A stretch of DNA of 64,000 nt from CALUOB01 sp944322305. Its GTDB lineage: Bacteria > Actinomycetota > Coriobacteriia > Coriobacteriales > Coriobacteriaceae. Numbering within the stretch: position 1 is the stretch's first letter; each line of letters begins with the position of its first letter. The position numbers were made by a program, and so were the translations under genes. Below are positions 1-8,344 of the stretch, piece by piece. Below the pieces are notes generated by a model, which worked only from the letters and a program-made list of their open reading frames with translations, searched no databases and was not told where the DNA came from. The stretch spans positions 1,302,001 to 1,366,000 of the forward strand of contig OZ007031.1 of assembly GCA_963931605.1 (NCBI GenBank), read 5' to 3'.

Positions 1-493
1 CCGCGTTGCGCTGCGCGCGCTCGGCGCGCTTGACGCTGTCCCAGATATCCAGCACCGCTTCGGCGTCCTGTGCGCCGGCCGCCTCACCGAACACGTGCGG
101 ATGCCGGCGGATGAGCTTCTCGTTCAGGTCGGCCACCACGTCGTCGATGGTGAACGCGCCTGCGTCGGCGGCGATCTGCGCGTGCAGCATCACCTGCATG
201 AGCACGTCGCCCAGCTCCTCGCGCAGATGGCGCTCGTTTCCGGCCTCGATGCAGTCAACGGCCTCGTAGGCCTCCTCGATCATGTTCTTGGCGATGCTCG
301 CGTGCGTCTGCTCGCGGTCCCACGGACAGCCGTCGGGCTGGCGCAGCCGCCAGATGGTCTCGGTCAGCGCGTCAAAGCTCTGCCGCGCGTCAGCCCGCGT
401 GGCGCGGTTGCGCGCTGCAGCCGCCGCCTCGCGCCCGTCTTCCGCGCCCGCCGGCGCAGCGTTCTTCTCGCCCGCTGCCGCATCACGCGCCAT
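1..493 (-). CDS. mazG: MazG nucleotide pyrophosphohydrolase (3' end off window)
   Basis: This frame reads through the left edge, so only the first 164 codons are present. MazG enzymes hydrolyse nucleoside triphosphates to the monophosphate and pyrophosphate and clean the nucleotide pool. From about residue 40 the sequence is classic MazG: the GCPWDREQTH signature (55-64), the metal-binding EEAYEAVD helix (73-80), then EELGDVLMQV. Residues 1-38 are an Ala-rich extension not usual in the family. The ATG at 493 overlaps the end of the upstream phosphodiesterase gene by 11 nt, which suggests translational coupling. Family assignment is very secure; only the C-terminal part cannot be judged. Confidence 0.93.
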   Translation of the reverse strand, partial: MARDAAAGEKNAAPAGAEDGREAAAAARNRATRADARQSFDALTETIWRLRQPDGCPWDREQTHASIAKNMIEEAYEAVDCIEAGNERHLREELGDVLMQVMLHAQIAADAGAFTIDDVVADLNEKLIRRHPHVFGEAAGAQDAEAVLDIWDSVKRAERAQRNA

Positions 494-1067
494 GGCTCAC
501 GCCCCCCTCAAGCACCACGTGGCGAAACGCCTCGGCCACGGGCTTGCCGCTCTCGTAGACGCCGTAGCTGTGCGTGCCGTCCTTGGGGATGCTCACGCTG
601 CCGGGGTTGAACGCCCACAGACCATCGCGCCCGGGCACCGGCTCGCTCACCTTGATGTGCGTGTGGCCGTACACCACGGCCGACCCCTCCGGCAGCGCCG
701 GCAGGTTGTCCACGCTGTTGTGGAACCCCGCGCCGAACACGTGCCCGTGCGTGCAGAACAGCTCGCGGCCGGCGTCGTCCAGCACGGTAGTGCTGTCGGC
801 CATGCACGGGAAGCTGAGCACCATCTGGTCGACCTCGGCCTCGCAGTTGCCGCGCACGGCGATGAGCTTGCCCGTGGTCGCCAGGTCGTTCAGAAGCGGG
901 ATCACGCGCTTGGGCGCGTAGTCGCGCGGGAGGTCGTTGCGCGGGCCGTGGTAGAGCAGGTCGCCCAGCAGCAGCACGCGGTCGGGCGCCTCGGCCTCGA
1001 TGGCGTCCATGAGGCGCTCGGCCCAAAAGGCCGACCCGTGGATGTCGGAAGCGATGAAGAACTTCAT
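483..1067 (-). CDS. yfcE: YfcE/MJ0936-type phosphodiesterase
   Basis: A 194-residue calcineurin-like metallophosphoesterase of the small YfcE type, which hydrolyses phosphodiesters with two metal ions in the cytoplasm. The metal-binding motifs are all present in order: DIHG (8-11), GDLLYHG (35-41), GNCE (73-76), THGH (106-109) and GHTH (134-137). The length equals the family norm. The ATG at 1067 is preceded by an AGGACC stretch on the minus strand. It lies directly upstream of mazG and overlaps it, so the two are co-transcribed. The natural substrate is not known for this family. The gene name follows the E. coli homologue. Confidence 0.88.
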   Translation of the reverse strand: MKFFIASDIHGSAFWAERLMDAIEAEAPDRVLLLGDLLYHGPRNDLPRDYAPKRVIPLLNDLATTGKLIAVRGNCEAEVDQMVLSFPCMADSTTVLDDAGRELFCTHGHVFGAGFHNSVDNLPALPEGSAVVYGHTHIKVSEPVPGRDGLWAFNPGSVSIPKDGTHSYGVYESGKPVAEAFRHVVLEGGVSHGA

Positions 1068-1104
1068 GGGAGGTCCTAACTAACGGGAGCGTGCGGGCAG
1101 GGCC

Positions 1105-1527
1105 CTACAGGCTCTGCGCGCTCTGGGCGCGCACCAGCCGGGCGAAGCGTGCGTAGAAAAACACCACCACGAGGTTGATGAGCGAGGGAATGTCCAGGCT
1201 CACGATGGCGTACGCGGTGCTGTCCATCTCGCCGCCCCCGCCGATGAAGGCGATCACGATCACCGCCGCCACGTTGAGGATAAGGGCCAGCCACACCGTT
1301 GCGATGTAGTACAGCCCCTCCGAACGCACCGGTTTGTTGGCCGCGCCGATGCCGAACACCCCCAGCACCACGTCGAAAAACGCCTGCGCGCCCATGCAGA
1401 TGGCAAGCAGCAGCCCTGGCGCGGTGTTGGCAAACGCCAGGCTGACTGACGTCCACACCGCCATGCCGACGCCGGCGAGGATGGCGATGAAGCTCATGAT
1501 CTTGAGCCACTTCTGGTTGGAAGACAT
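1105..1527 (-). CDS. Four-helix integral membrane protein, unknown function
   Basis: A 140-residue hydrophobic protein. Four membrane segments can be read at about residues 10-32, 36-62, 72-97 and 105-127, with a short basic C-terminal tail. I chose the ATG at 1527 because GAAGGGAAGGGC lies just before it and the hydrophobic pattern begins there. The longer open frame upstream is polar, with no membrane or domain signal. It ends 37 nt before the phosphodiesterase start, so it may be the first gene of an operon with yfcE and mazG. I recognise no family; a DUF-type small membrane protein is the most that can be said. Confidence 0.7.
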   Translation of the reverse strand: MSSNQKWLKIMSFIAILAGVGMAVWTSVSLAFANTAPGLLLAICMGAQAFFDVVLGVFGIGAANKPVRSEGLYYIATVWLALILNVAAVIVIAFIGGGGEMDSTAYAIVSLDIPSLINLVVVFFYARFARLVRAQSAQSL

Positions 1528-1767
1528 TGCCCTTCCCTTCTCGATGCGGATACCGGTCGTGATACCGCGCCGGCCGCGGAACGCATCCCCGGCCGGCACG
1601 TTGCAAGCTTTCCTTATGGTACCCATTGCGAGAAGCCCTCGCCGCGAGGATGGCAAGTTGGGCAAAAGCGGGCCCGCGCATCCGGCTGCCGGCGGCAGGT
1701 GCGGCGCCGGTGCGCGGGCGCGGATCCTCAGCGCAGCGGGGCGCGAAGGCCTTTGCGCAGCGCTGCG

Positions 1768-2673
1768 CTAGCGGTTGATGGAGCGCGCCATCATCGAGAC
1801 CGTGTGGCGGATGCCACGGATGGCCGCGCTCATGGCGTAGATGTTCTCGACCGGCGCCACGCCCGAGTACCCGGCGTCGCCGATGTGCTGGATGTCAACG
1901 CCGCACACCTTGTTGCGGATGGCGATCTCGCGGATGGTGGCGGGGTCGGCGCCCTCCTGGCTCGTGCCGATGGCCGAAAGCACCAGCGCGCCGCGGGCGT
2001 GCACCTCGCGCACGATCTCGGTGAGCTCGGCGTCGGTGAAGCCGGGCACGGTGCCCACGGCGGGCACCAGGATCACGTCGGCGCCAGCCGAGACGAACGC
2101 CTCAACCGCGGCAGTGTCGCACACGGGCTCGTCCACGCCCGCACCGTGCATCTTGCCGGCGATGATGAGGCCCGAGAAGTGCTCCTTCATGAGCCCGATG
2201 GCGCTGGCGATCTGCGCGTTGGTGACGCCCGTGCCGGGGTTGCCCGTGAGGCACACGAAGTCGAAGCCCAGGCGCTCGATCTCCTGCGCGGTCTCGGCGT
2301 TGGCCTGGCGGCCGCGCGCGATCTCCAGGCGGTCCTCGGCCATCTTGGCGTTAACGTCCACCGGCTCAAGGTTCACGCCGACGGGGCGACCTACCAGGCG
2401 GTGCAGCTGGTCAACCACAGTGCCGGCCTCCGGGTCGGAGCTGAGGCCGGGCAGCGCCGGGTTCAGCACGTCCACGCCGTTGAGCAGGATGAGGTCGGCG
2501 CCGAACGCGCGGGCAATCTCGGCGTTGGTGATGTCGCCGATGTAGCTCTCGCGCACGGCAACGTTCTCCGAGCAGATGGTGCGGCCCTCGCTGGCCTTGA
2601 TGCTCTGCTTGAGCTCGGCGCCGTTCATGGCGAGCAGGTCGGAGGTGTTCGCGCTGATCAAACGCTTGGTCAT
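1768..2673 (-). CDS. TIM-barrel family protein (DUF7916-like), unknown function
   Basis: A 301-residue protein whose pattern of short hydrophobic strands each ending in Gly/Asp/Glu suggests a TIM barrel: GADLILLNGVD, GRPVGVNLEP, GFDFVCLTGNPGTG, GLIIAGKMHG, GADVILVPAVGTVPG, GALVLSAIGT and VCGVDIQHIGD. I believe it belongs to the family now called DUF7916, often misannotated as haloacid dehalogenase-like, but I cannot run a search. The start at ATG 2673 follows GAGAAGGGAC; the longer frame upstream has no homology features. It sits 242 nt downstream of larC, with a terminator between them, so it need not belong to the lar operon. No catalytic role should be assigned from sequence alone. Confidence 0.6.
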   Translation of the reverse strand: MTKRLISANTSDLLAMNGAELKQSIKASEGRTICSENVAVRESYIGDITNAEIARAFGADLILLNGVDVLNPALPGLSSDPEAGTVVDQLHRLVGRPVGVNLEPVDVNAKMAEDRLEIARGRQANAETAQEIERLGFDFVCLTGNPGTGVTNAQIASAIGLMKEHFSGLIIAGKMHGAGVDEPVCDTAAVEAFVSAGADVILVPAVGTVPGFTDAELTEIVREVHARGALVLSAIGTSQEGADPATIREIAIRNKVCGVDIQHIGDAGYSGVAPVENIYAMSAAIRGIRHTVSMMARSINR

Positions 2674-2853
2674 GGGAAGTCCCTTCTCCTTGGGGTGGTG
2701 CGGCAACGCCGCCAGCTGCCCTCGGTTATACCCACCGCGCCCCGCACAAGCGCGGATGTCGGCACAACGCGCTGCCCCCAGCAAGGGGAAACGAGTGCTT
2801 CAATGCGGGGCTGTGGGCAGCGGGCGAGAAACAGCATGCGAGAAGGGCGGTGC

Positions 2854-2890
2854 AAAAGCCCGGCCCCGCCGTGCCGACGGAGCCGGGCCC
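2854..2890 (-). terminator. Rho-independent terminator after larC
   Basis: On the minus strand, a GC-rich stem (arms near 2858-2868 and 2879-2888) is followed by TTTT (2857-2854). It lies just after the larC stop codon at 2916 and closes the larE-larB-larC transcript. Confidence 0.7.
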
Positions 2891-2915
2891 CTTGCCCGCT
2901 GCGCGCGAGCGCCCC

Positions 2916-4238
2916 TTACCGCACCGCCGCCATCACCTGCTGCAGCGGCACGCCGTTCTCGCGCGCCAGGCGGGCGCAGTCCTCGTACTCGGGCGTGACG
3001 CGCGCGCTGCCGTCCGGCAGCTCGACGCGCTTGGTGCGCACCGGGCCCCACGGCGTTTGGGCCTGGCCGGCTGCGCGCGGCAGCACCGAGCGCTCGCAGT
3101 CCCAGCGGCGGATGCCGATGGTGGTCGTCTCGGCAAAGATGACGCCCTCCAGCCGCGCCACGTCCGCCGGCGCGGCCACCACCTGCAGCTGGTAGGCCGG
3201 GCGACCCTTCTTGGTGAACACCGGCACCCAGTGCGTCTCGCGCGCGCCGGCGGCCATGAGGCGCTCGGCCGCAAAGGCCAGCTGCTCGCCGGTGGCGTCG
3301 TCGATGTCGCACTCCAGGCGCACCACGCGGTCCTGCGGCACCTCGTCCGCCGGGTGGATGATCAGCGCGCGCAGAAGGCTCGGGCGGCGGTAGCTGCGTT
3401 TGCCGGCGCCTAGGCCCACGCGCTCAACCGTGAAGCGCGCCGGCAGCTCGCGCGCCGGGTCCAGCGCGGCCACGATGGCGGCGCCGGTGGGCGTCACCAG
3501 CTCGCCCTCGACCTCGCAGATCGAAAGCGGCAGGTTGTGCTGCGCCACGATGTTCAGCGTGGCGGGCACCGGCACGGGGATGACGCCGTGCTGGCAGCGG
3601 ATGGTGCCGTGCCCGTCGGTGAGCTGCGGCACCACGGCGCGCGTCACGCCCAGGTTGTCCAGGCACACGGCCGCCGCCACGATGTCGACCACCGAGTCGA
3701 CCGCGCCCACCTCGTGGAAGTGCACCTGGTCAAGCGGCACGCCGTGCGCCGCCGCCTCCGCCTGGGCGAGAATCGCCACGATGCGGTGCGCCAGCGTGCG
3801 GGCGCCGGGCGTGAGGGCGGCGGCGTCGATCAGCGCGTCAAGGTCGGCCGGGCCGCGGTGCTCGTGGGTGTGCGGGCCGTGGTGGTGATGCGCGTGGTCG
3901 CGGTGATCGCCGGGAGCGTGGTCGTGGACGTGCGCGTGACCGCCGTGCTCGTGCGCGCGCTCGCGCAGCTCCGCGTCCTTCTCGCCCGCGGCATGACCGT
4001 GCAGGTAGGCCATGTCGTGGTCGTGGTTATCGTGCACGTGGTCCAGCACCACGTTGAAGTCGCAGGCATCCAGGCCGGCCTTGCTCACGCGGCTGACCTC
4101 GACGCGGTAGCCCGCAACCGGCAGGCTGTCCAGCGCGGCGCGCAGCACCTCCTCGCTGGCGCCCAGGTCGAGCAGGGCGGCCACCGTCATGTCGCCGCTG
4201 ATGCCGTTGGTGCAGTCTAGGTACAGGGTCGTGCCCAT
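2916..4238 (-). CDS. larC: Nickel-pincer cofactor nickel chelatase LarC
   Basis: LarC inserts nickel into the pyridinium-3,5-bisthiocarboxylate mononucleotide made by LarB and LarE, completing the cofactor used by lactate racemase LarA and related enzymes. The 440-residue protein opens with the diagnostic LYLDCTNGISGDM and carries HFHEVGAVDSVVDIV in the middle. A His/Asp-rich stretch (about residues 62-123), with many His-Asp and His-His pairs, is a probable nickel reservoir. In Lactobacillus plantarum the gene is read as two parts through a frameshift; here it is a single frame. The ATG at 4238 has a strong GGAGGGGG site. It is the third gene of larE-larB-larC. No larA lies in the window. 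Confidence 0.95.
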   Translation of the reverse strand: MGTTLYLDCTNGISGDMTVAALLDLGASEEVLRAALDSLPVAGYRVEVSRVSKAGLDACDFNVVLDHVHDNHDHDMAYLHGHAAGEKDAELRERAHEHGGHAHVHDHAPGDHRDHAHHHHGPHTHEHRGPADLDALIDAAALTPGARTLAHRIVAILAQAEAAAHGVPLDQVHFHEVGAVDSVVDIVAAAVCLDNLGVTRAVVPQLTDGHGTIRCQHGVIPVPVPATLNIVAQHNLPLSICEVEGELVTPTGAAIVAALDPARELPARFTVERVGLGAGKRSYRRPSLLRALIIHPADEVPQDRVVRLECDIDDATGEQLAFAAERLMAAGARETHWVPVFTKKGRPAYQLQVVAAPADVARLEGVIFAETTTIGIRRWDCERSVLPRAAGQAQTPWGPVRTKRVELPDGSARVTPEYEDCARLARENGVPLQQVMAAVR

Positions 4239-4360
4239 ACCCCCTCCTTCTCGATACATGCCGCCCGGCCGACCCGGACCGCCATAAGGCGGGTGCCAAC
4301 GGCGGATGCTGCGGCCCCTGCCGTTGGCACCCGCTCCGCGGCGGGGCGCCCGCTCTCGCG

Positions 4361-5269
4361 TCAGGCCCGGATGCGGGCGTGGTTGATAAGCGACGCCTGG
4401 TAGCCGGCGCCGAAGCCGTTGTCGATGTTGACCACCGACACGCCGCTGGCGCAGCTGTTGAGCATGGCGAGCAGCGCCGCCACCCCGCCGAAGCTCGCGC
4501 CGTAGCCCACGCTCGTGGGCACCGCGATGACGGGGCAGGCCGCAAGGCCGCCCACCACGCTGGCAAGCGCGCCCTCCATGCCGGCCACGGCCACCACCAC
4601 CTGCGCGGACGCCAGGTCGTCCACGTGCGCGAGCAGCCGGTGGATGCCGGCCACGCCCACGTCGTACAGGCGCGTCACGCGGTTACCCAGAAACTCCGCG
4701 GTCAGCGCCGCCTCCTCCGCCACGGCGTAGTCGCTCGTGCCGGCGGCGGCCACCACCACGCGCCCGTTGCCGTCGGGCGCGTGCATCTCGCCGCGCACGG
4801 CCAGCTGCGCGGACGGCCAGTAGCGCACGGGGCCGCCGGGGACCGAGGAGCTGGCGCGCGCCGCCTCAGGGCCCGGCGCAGGCGGCGCGTCCGCCGCGGC
4901 ACCGGAGGCTGCAGCGGACGCGGGCGCGGCGCTCTTCTTATCCCCCGCCTCGGCGCTCACAAGCTCCACGCCCAAAAGGCGCGCCACCTGGGCGGCCTTC
5001 TCGGGCGCAAAGCGCGTCACGAGCACGCGGCGCTGGCCGGCCTCGTGCATGGCCTGGAGGATGCCGGCTATCTGCTCGGCCGTTTTGCCGGCGCCGTACA
5101 CCACCTCGGACACGCCGGTGCGCAGGCCGCGCTGCGTGTCCACCTGGGCGTAACCCAAGTCGGCCACGCTGCGGGCGGCGTCTGCGCGCACGCGCTCCAC
5201 CAGCTCGTCGGGCGTGGCGGCACCGGCAGCCACCGCCTCGGCCAAGCGCTTCAACTCAGATGCATCCAT
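4361..5269 (-). CDS. larB: LarB, nicotinate-nucleotide carboxylase/hydrolase for the nickel-pincer cofactor
   Basis: LarB carboxylates nicotinic acid adenine dinucleotide and releases AMP to give pyridinium-3,5-biscarboxylic acid mononucleotide, the first step of nickel-pincer cofactor synthesis. The 302-residue protein shows the PurE-like C-terminal core: AGTSDYAVAEEA, the VAGMEGALASVVGGL segment and VPTSVGYGASFGG. Residues about 108-147 are an Ala/Pro/Gly-rich insertion between the N-terminal and PurE-like parts, not expected in homologues. The ATG at 5269 lies directly after AGGAGG, within a curious triplicated ribosome-site/ATG unit described separately. It lies between larE and larC in one minus-strand operon. 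Confidence 0.94.
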   Translation of the reverse strand: MDASELKRLAEAVAAGAATPDELVERVRADAARSVADLGYAQVDTQRGLRTGVSEVVYGAGKTAEQIAGILQAMHEAGQRRVLVTRFAPEKAAQVARLLGVELVSAEAGDKKSAAPASAAASGAAADAPPAPGPEAARASSSVPGGPVRYWPSAQLAVRGEMHAPDGNGRVVVAAAGTSDYAVAEEAALTAEFLGNRVTRLYDVGVAGIHRLLAHVDDLASAQVVVAVAGMEGALASVVGGLAACPVIAVPTSVGYGASFGGVAALLAMLNSCASGVSVVNIDNGFGAGYQASLINHARIRA

Positions 5270-5307
5270 GCAACCTCCTCATGCAGCCTCTCCATGCAGC
5301 CTCTCTG
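5267..5307 (-). repeat. Tandem 13-bp ribosome-site/ATG repeat at the larB start
   Basis: Reading the minus strand towards larB, three nearly identical 13-nt units each hold a purine-rich ribosome site and a CATG: GAGAGGCTGCATG twice, then AGGAGGTTGCATG. The ATGs lie at 5295, 5282 and 5269, exactly 13 nt apart and therefore in three different frames. The last is the larB start. The middle and first could open only short or out-of-frame peptides; the one at 5295 gives a 14-codon peptide whose stop lies inside larB. Confidence 0.7.
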
Positions 5308-5359
5308 CCTGGTGTCGATCCCGCGGGGCGCGCGGCCCCGCCGTACCCGGCGGCTCGCG

Positions 5360-5980
5360 TTACCGCCAGCCGCGGTTCTCGCGCACCGCCACCGCGTCGA
5401 GCGCCTCCTGCGTGAGCGGCTGCCCCGCCGGCACCTTGGTGGCGTAGCACGAGAAGCTGGGCTTCTCGGCCGTGAACAGCCCCAGCGCGCGCGAAAGCTC
5501 GCGCACCTGGGGCTTGGCAAGGCCCAGCTCGCGCAACGGCGAGCGCACGCCCAGCTCATCGAGCACGCGCATGCCGGGACGGCGCGCCGGGTCGTCCGAG
5601 GCGTTGCTGCCGTCGAGAAGCACCGTGCGCCCGTCGCGCGCCATGGCGTCCAAGATGCGCCCGAAGATGAAGCGCTTGCACCAGTAGCAGCGGTCCGGCG
5701 GGTTGGCGCGCACGCGCTCCTGCGCCAGGATGTCCGCGCGGATCACCGCAAGCTCCGCGCCCGCCGCCCGTGCGCCCTCGCGCGCGTCGGCAAGCTCAAA
5801 GGGCGCTTGGAACGCCGTGACCAGCGTATACGGTGCCACGTCAAAGCCACCGCGCGCCAGCAGCGCCAGCAGCAGGACCGAGTCGCACCCGCCCGAGAAG
5901 GCCAGACCGTAGCGAACCTCCGTGTCAAGCAGACCGCGCAGGCGCTCCTCCACCTGCGCGAGCAGCTCTGTGTGGGCCAT
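5360..5980 (-). CDS. larE: LarE sulfur-transfer enzyme, short form
   Basis: LarE activates the biscarboxylate intermediate with ATP and inserts sulfur to make the bisthiocarboxylate for nickel binding. The PP-loop SGGCDS (29-34), the NPPDRCYWCK motif (93-102) and FSCYATKVP (176-184) are clear. The Cys at 178 matches the sulfur-donating Cys176 of L. plantarum LarE, so this looks like the self-sacrificing type rather than the three-Cys iron-sulfur type. The protein stops at 206 residues, whereas family members run to about 270; the C-terminal region is absent and no continuation is visible in other frames. The ATG at 5980 has GGAG before it. First gene of larE-larB-larC. Confidence 0.9.
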   Translation of the reverse strand: MAHTELLAQVEERLRGLLDTEVRYGLAFSGGCDSVLLLALLARGGFDVAPYTLVTAFQAPFELADAREGARAAGAELAVIRADILAQERVRANPPDRCYWCKRFIFGRILDAMARDGRTVLLDGSNASDDPARRPGMRVLDELGVRSPLRELGLAKPQVRELSRALGLFTAEKPSFSCYATKVPAGQPLTQEALDAVAVRENRGWR

Positions 5981-6145
5981 CCGTTTCTCCCTCCGCGCCC
6001 GATGCCGGCGCTTGCGGCGGCGCTTGATGCGTCCCAGCCGCGCCGTGCGTCCTGGCGGCGTCGTTTTCCTCGCCAGCATACGGGGTAAAGCCGGCTTGAA
6101 GTCAAGGGTGCGCAAAGCGCGGCTCCGGCTCGGCCGCCCGCACCC

Positions 6146-7393
6146 CTACCGCAGCGCCAGCAGCACGTCCTCGTTAAAGAGCGCCGCCGCCAGATCCTCG
6201 TACGCCTCGGTAGCCGCGCCGCCCGTGGGTGCGCTCGTCATGATGGACGCCAGGTACGTGGAGCCGCCCACCTGCACGATCCCGGCGTCCGACGTGCAGT
6301 TGTACTGCGGCTCGTCGGCGTCCGCGTACCAGCCGGCCTTGTTGCGCACCGTTGCCGCAACCGGCAGGTCGGCGCGCTCAACGCCGGCGCGCAGAAACGA
6401 GATCTCCGTCTTGCTCAGCAAATCCCACAGCCACGCGCCCGTGGGGCTGCCGCCCGTGCCGTACGCGTAGAGGTGCGCCCACAGCTTTGCCGAGGTGCGC
6501 GCGCAGTACGTGGGGTAAAACAGCCCGCCGCGGCGCAGCGCCGCGTCGCCGAACTGGTCGGTCCACGCGTTGTAGCCGCTGCGGTCGTAGGCGCCGCGCA
6601 GCACGCGGAAGGCGTCGTTGTCCGACTGGGTGATCAGCGCCTCGAGCAGCGTGCGCACCGGGTACGAGCTGGCGTCGAGCCCGAAGGTGCTCTCGTAGTT
6701 CAGGCCGGGCGTTACCGGGCAGGCGCTGTCCAGCGTGATGGCGCCGCCGTCCACCAGCTGCTCGCACACGTAGCAGGCGTACGGCGCCTTGTAGGTGCTC
6801 GCGCCGTACACCGCCGTGTCCGCCCCGGCGGCAAGGCCCGCACCGCTGGCGCAGTCTACGAGCACGAACCCGGCCGATCCCAGCGCGCGCAGCTGTGCCA
6901 GCGCCGCGTTGACGGCGGCCAGACTCTCTGCGCTAACCGCAGGCGCCGCGCCGCCGGTAAGCGAGAAGGACGCAACCTCGTCACCGGCGGGAACGGCGCC
7001 GAAGTCGAGCTCGGCAAGGTTCAGCGCGGGACGCTCGGCGGCAAACGCCTCCGCGCGCACGGCGCGCTCAAGGCCTGCCACGCTGGTGCCGCCGGCCTCG
7101 CGTGCAACATCGGCCACGTTTGCGAGCGTCGCGCCCGAGGCAGCCGCCAGCTGGGCAAACGCGCCGTCCACCGCTGCCTTGGCGCCGGTTGCCTCCTGCG
7201 CGGCGCTCAAGCCCGCCGGCGGGAAGAGCGCAAACGCCGCAGCCACACCCGCCACCAGCGCGGCGGCTACGGCGAGCAGCGCTGCGACGCGCACCGGCGT
7301 GAGCCCGGGCCGCCGCGCGGGGGCGGCGCCCGACGCGCCGTTCTCACCCGCCGGGCGCTTATCGGCCGCGCTGTTGTTGCGCCGGCCTACCAC
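6146..7393 (-). CDS. Membrane-anchored class A beta-lactamase-fold serine hydrolase
   Basis: A 415-residue protein with one N-terminal membrane anchor (about 36-58) and an extracytoplasmic domain with the motifs of class A beta-lactamases and related penicillin-recognising enzymes: STYK (199-202, Ser nucleophile and Lys), SDN (257-259) and a KAG box in RNKAGWY taking the place of KTG. An Ala-rich linker of over 100 residues separates anchor and domain. Such anchored proteins usually act on cell-wall peptides, and resistance should not be inferred. The start is a GTG at 7393 overlapping the stop of the preceding small gene, so translation is likely coupled. Confidence 0.8.
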   Translation of the reverse strand: MVGRRNNSAADKRPAGENGASGAAPARRPGLTPVRVAALLAVAAALVAGVAAAFALFPPAGLSAAQEATGAKAAVDGAFAQLAAASGATLANVADVAREAGGTSVAGLERAVRAEAFAAERPALNLAELDFGAVPAGDEVASFSLTGGAAPAVSAESLAAVNAALAQLRALGSAGFVLVDCASGAGLAAGADTAVYGASTYKAPYACYVCEQLVDGGAITLDSACPVTPGLNYESTFGLDASSYPVRTLLEALITQSDNDAFRVLRGAYDRSGYNAWTDQFGDAALRRGGLFYPTYCARTSAKLWAHLYAYGTGGSPTGAWLWDLLSKTEISFLRAGVERADLPVAATVRNKAGWYADADEPQYNCTSDAGIVQVGGSTYLASIMTSAPTGGAATEAYEDLAAALFNEDVLLALR

Positions 7394-7641
7394 GGCTGGC
7401 TGGCGTCCTCGCGCATGGCCGGCGATCCGTCCTCGTGCTCGTAGTGCAGCTCCCCGTCGATAAACGCGCGGTTCTGGGCCGTGAGCTCCTCGTTCACCGT
7501 CCAGACGCCGTCCACCAGATCGAGCACGAAGCCCTCGTCGACGCCGGGAGCCAGCTCGTCAAGCGGCAGACGCTTGATCGCCGGGCCCGCCATGCACACG
7601 GCCACGCCGTCTATGATCCTGTCAACTGTAACGCGTTGCAT
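7387..7641 (-). CDS. DUF3006-like small protein
   Basis: An 84-residue acidic protein whose first half, RVTVDRIIDGVAVCM, resembles the DUF3006 beta-barrel pattern (a VDRI-D-G-A start, then a short Pro-containing loop and a Leu-Val-Asp-Gly turn). The start at ATG 7641 follows GAGGTAGTAGC; the frame continues upstream but without a ribosome site or sequence sense. Its stop overlaps the start of the serine hydrolase gene by a few bases, so the two form an operon. In other bacteria DUF3006 genes often accompany secreted hydrolases. The function is unknown, and the family call rests only on pattern recognition. Confidence 0.6.
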   Translation of the reverse strand: MQRVTVDRIIDGVAVCMAGPAIKRLPLDELAPGVDEGFVLDLVDGVWTVNEELTAQNRAFIDGELHYEHEDGSPAMREDASQPW

Positions 7642-7828
7642 AGCTACTACCTCCTCGCACGGTATTGTACGTGATCGGTTTGGAGCGCAGCCGGTTTTGC
7701 CCGTGGTTTTCTGTCGTTTTGGTAAGCGCGGCGGCATGCGTTGCAGCCGGCGACGCGGCGGCGCCCAAAGCGGTCACAATGAAGGCGGAAGGGAGGCGCG
7801 GCGACGCAGCGGCCGCGAACCTATATAT

Positions 7829-8227
7829 ATGTACGAGATGACCGACGAAGAGTTTGAGCAAGCGGTGGAGGACGCGCTGGCGAGCATCCCGCCGCGCTTC
7901 CTCAACGCGCTGGAAAACGTCGGCGTCACGGTGGCGGACGCCCCCAGCGCCGCTCAGCTCGCCGCCCTGCGCAGCGACGCCGCGCCCTCGGACGGCACGC
8001 GCCTGCGCGGCGTGTTGCTCGGCCTGTACGAAGGCGTGCCGCTCACCCAGCGCGGATGGTCCTACGGCAACGTGACGCCCGACGTGGTCACCATCTTCAG
8101 GCGCGCGCACGAGCAGCTGTTCTCCACCCGCGAGGACGTGGTGGAGCAGATCCGCAAAACCGTGGTGCACGAGATCGGCCACTACTTTGGCCTCTCCGAC
8201 GCCGACCTGCGCCGCATGGGCTATTAG
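7829..8227 (+). CDS. Minimal zincin metallopeptidase-like protein
   Basis: A 132-residue cytoplasmic protein ending in HEIGHYFGLSD (residues 115-125), the HExxHxxGxxD zinc motif of metzincin-type enzymes. Length and layout match the small actinobacterial family known as MMP-like domain/zincin type 1. No signal peptide is seen. The start is taken as the ATG at 7829, where the translation becomes Met-Tyr-Glu-Met and the family-like acidic helix (DEEFEQAVEDALASIPP) follows; purine-rich bases (GGCGGAAGGGAGG) lie about 45 nt upstream, not at ideal spacing. It is transcribed divergently from the DUF3006-like gene. Substrates of this family are unknown. Confidence 0.85.
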   Translation: MYEMTDEEFEQAVEDALASIPPRFLNALENVGVTVADAPSAAQLAALRSDAAPSDGTRLRGVLLGLYEGVPLTQRGWSYGNVTPDVVTIFRRAHEQLFSTREDVVEQIRKTVVHEIGHYFGLSDADLRRMGY

Positions 8228-8344
8228 CTGGGGCCGCGGTCCTGCTGTGGAGGGCTGGTGCCGATAGCGGACCGCGCGATGCGCGTTGCCCCCGCGCGCC
8301 CCGGCGCCGCGCCGTACCCCGGCGCCGCGCCCCGCACGCAACGC

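Noticed and set aside
6146..7393. True beta-lactamase conferring resistance
   Set aside because: Motif order fits the fold, but KTG is replaced by KAG and a long membrane-anchored linker is present; a cell-wall role is more likely.
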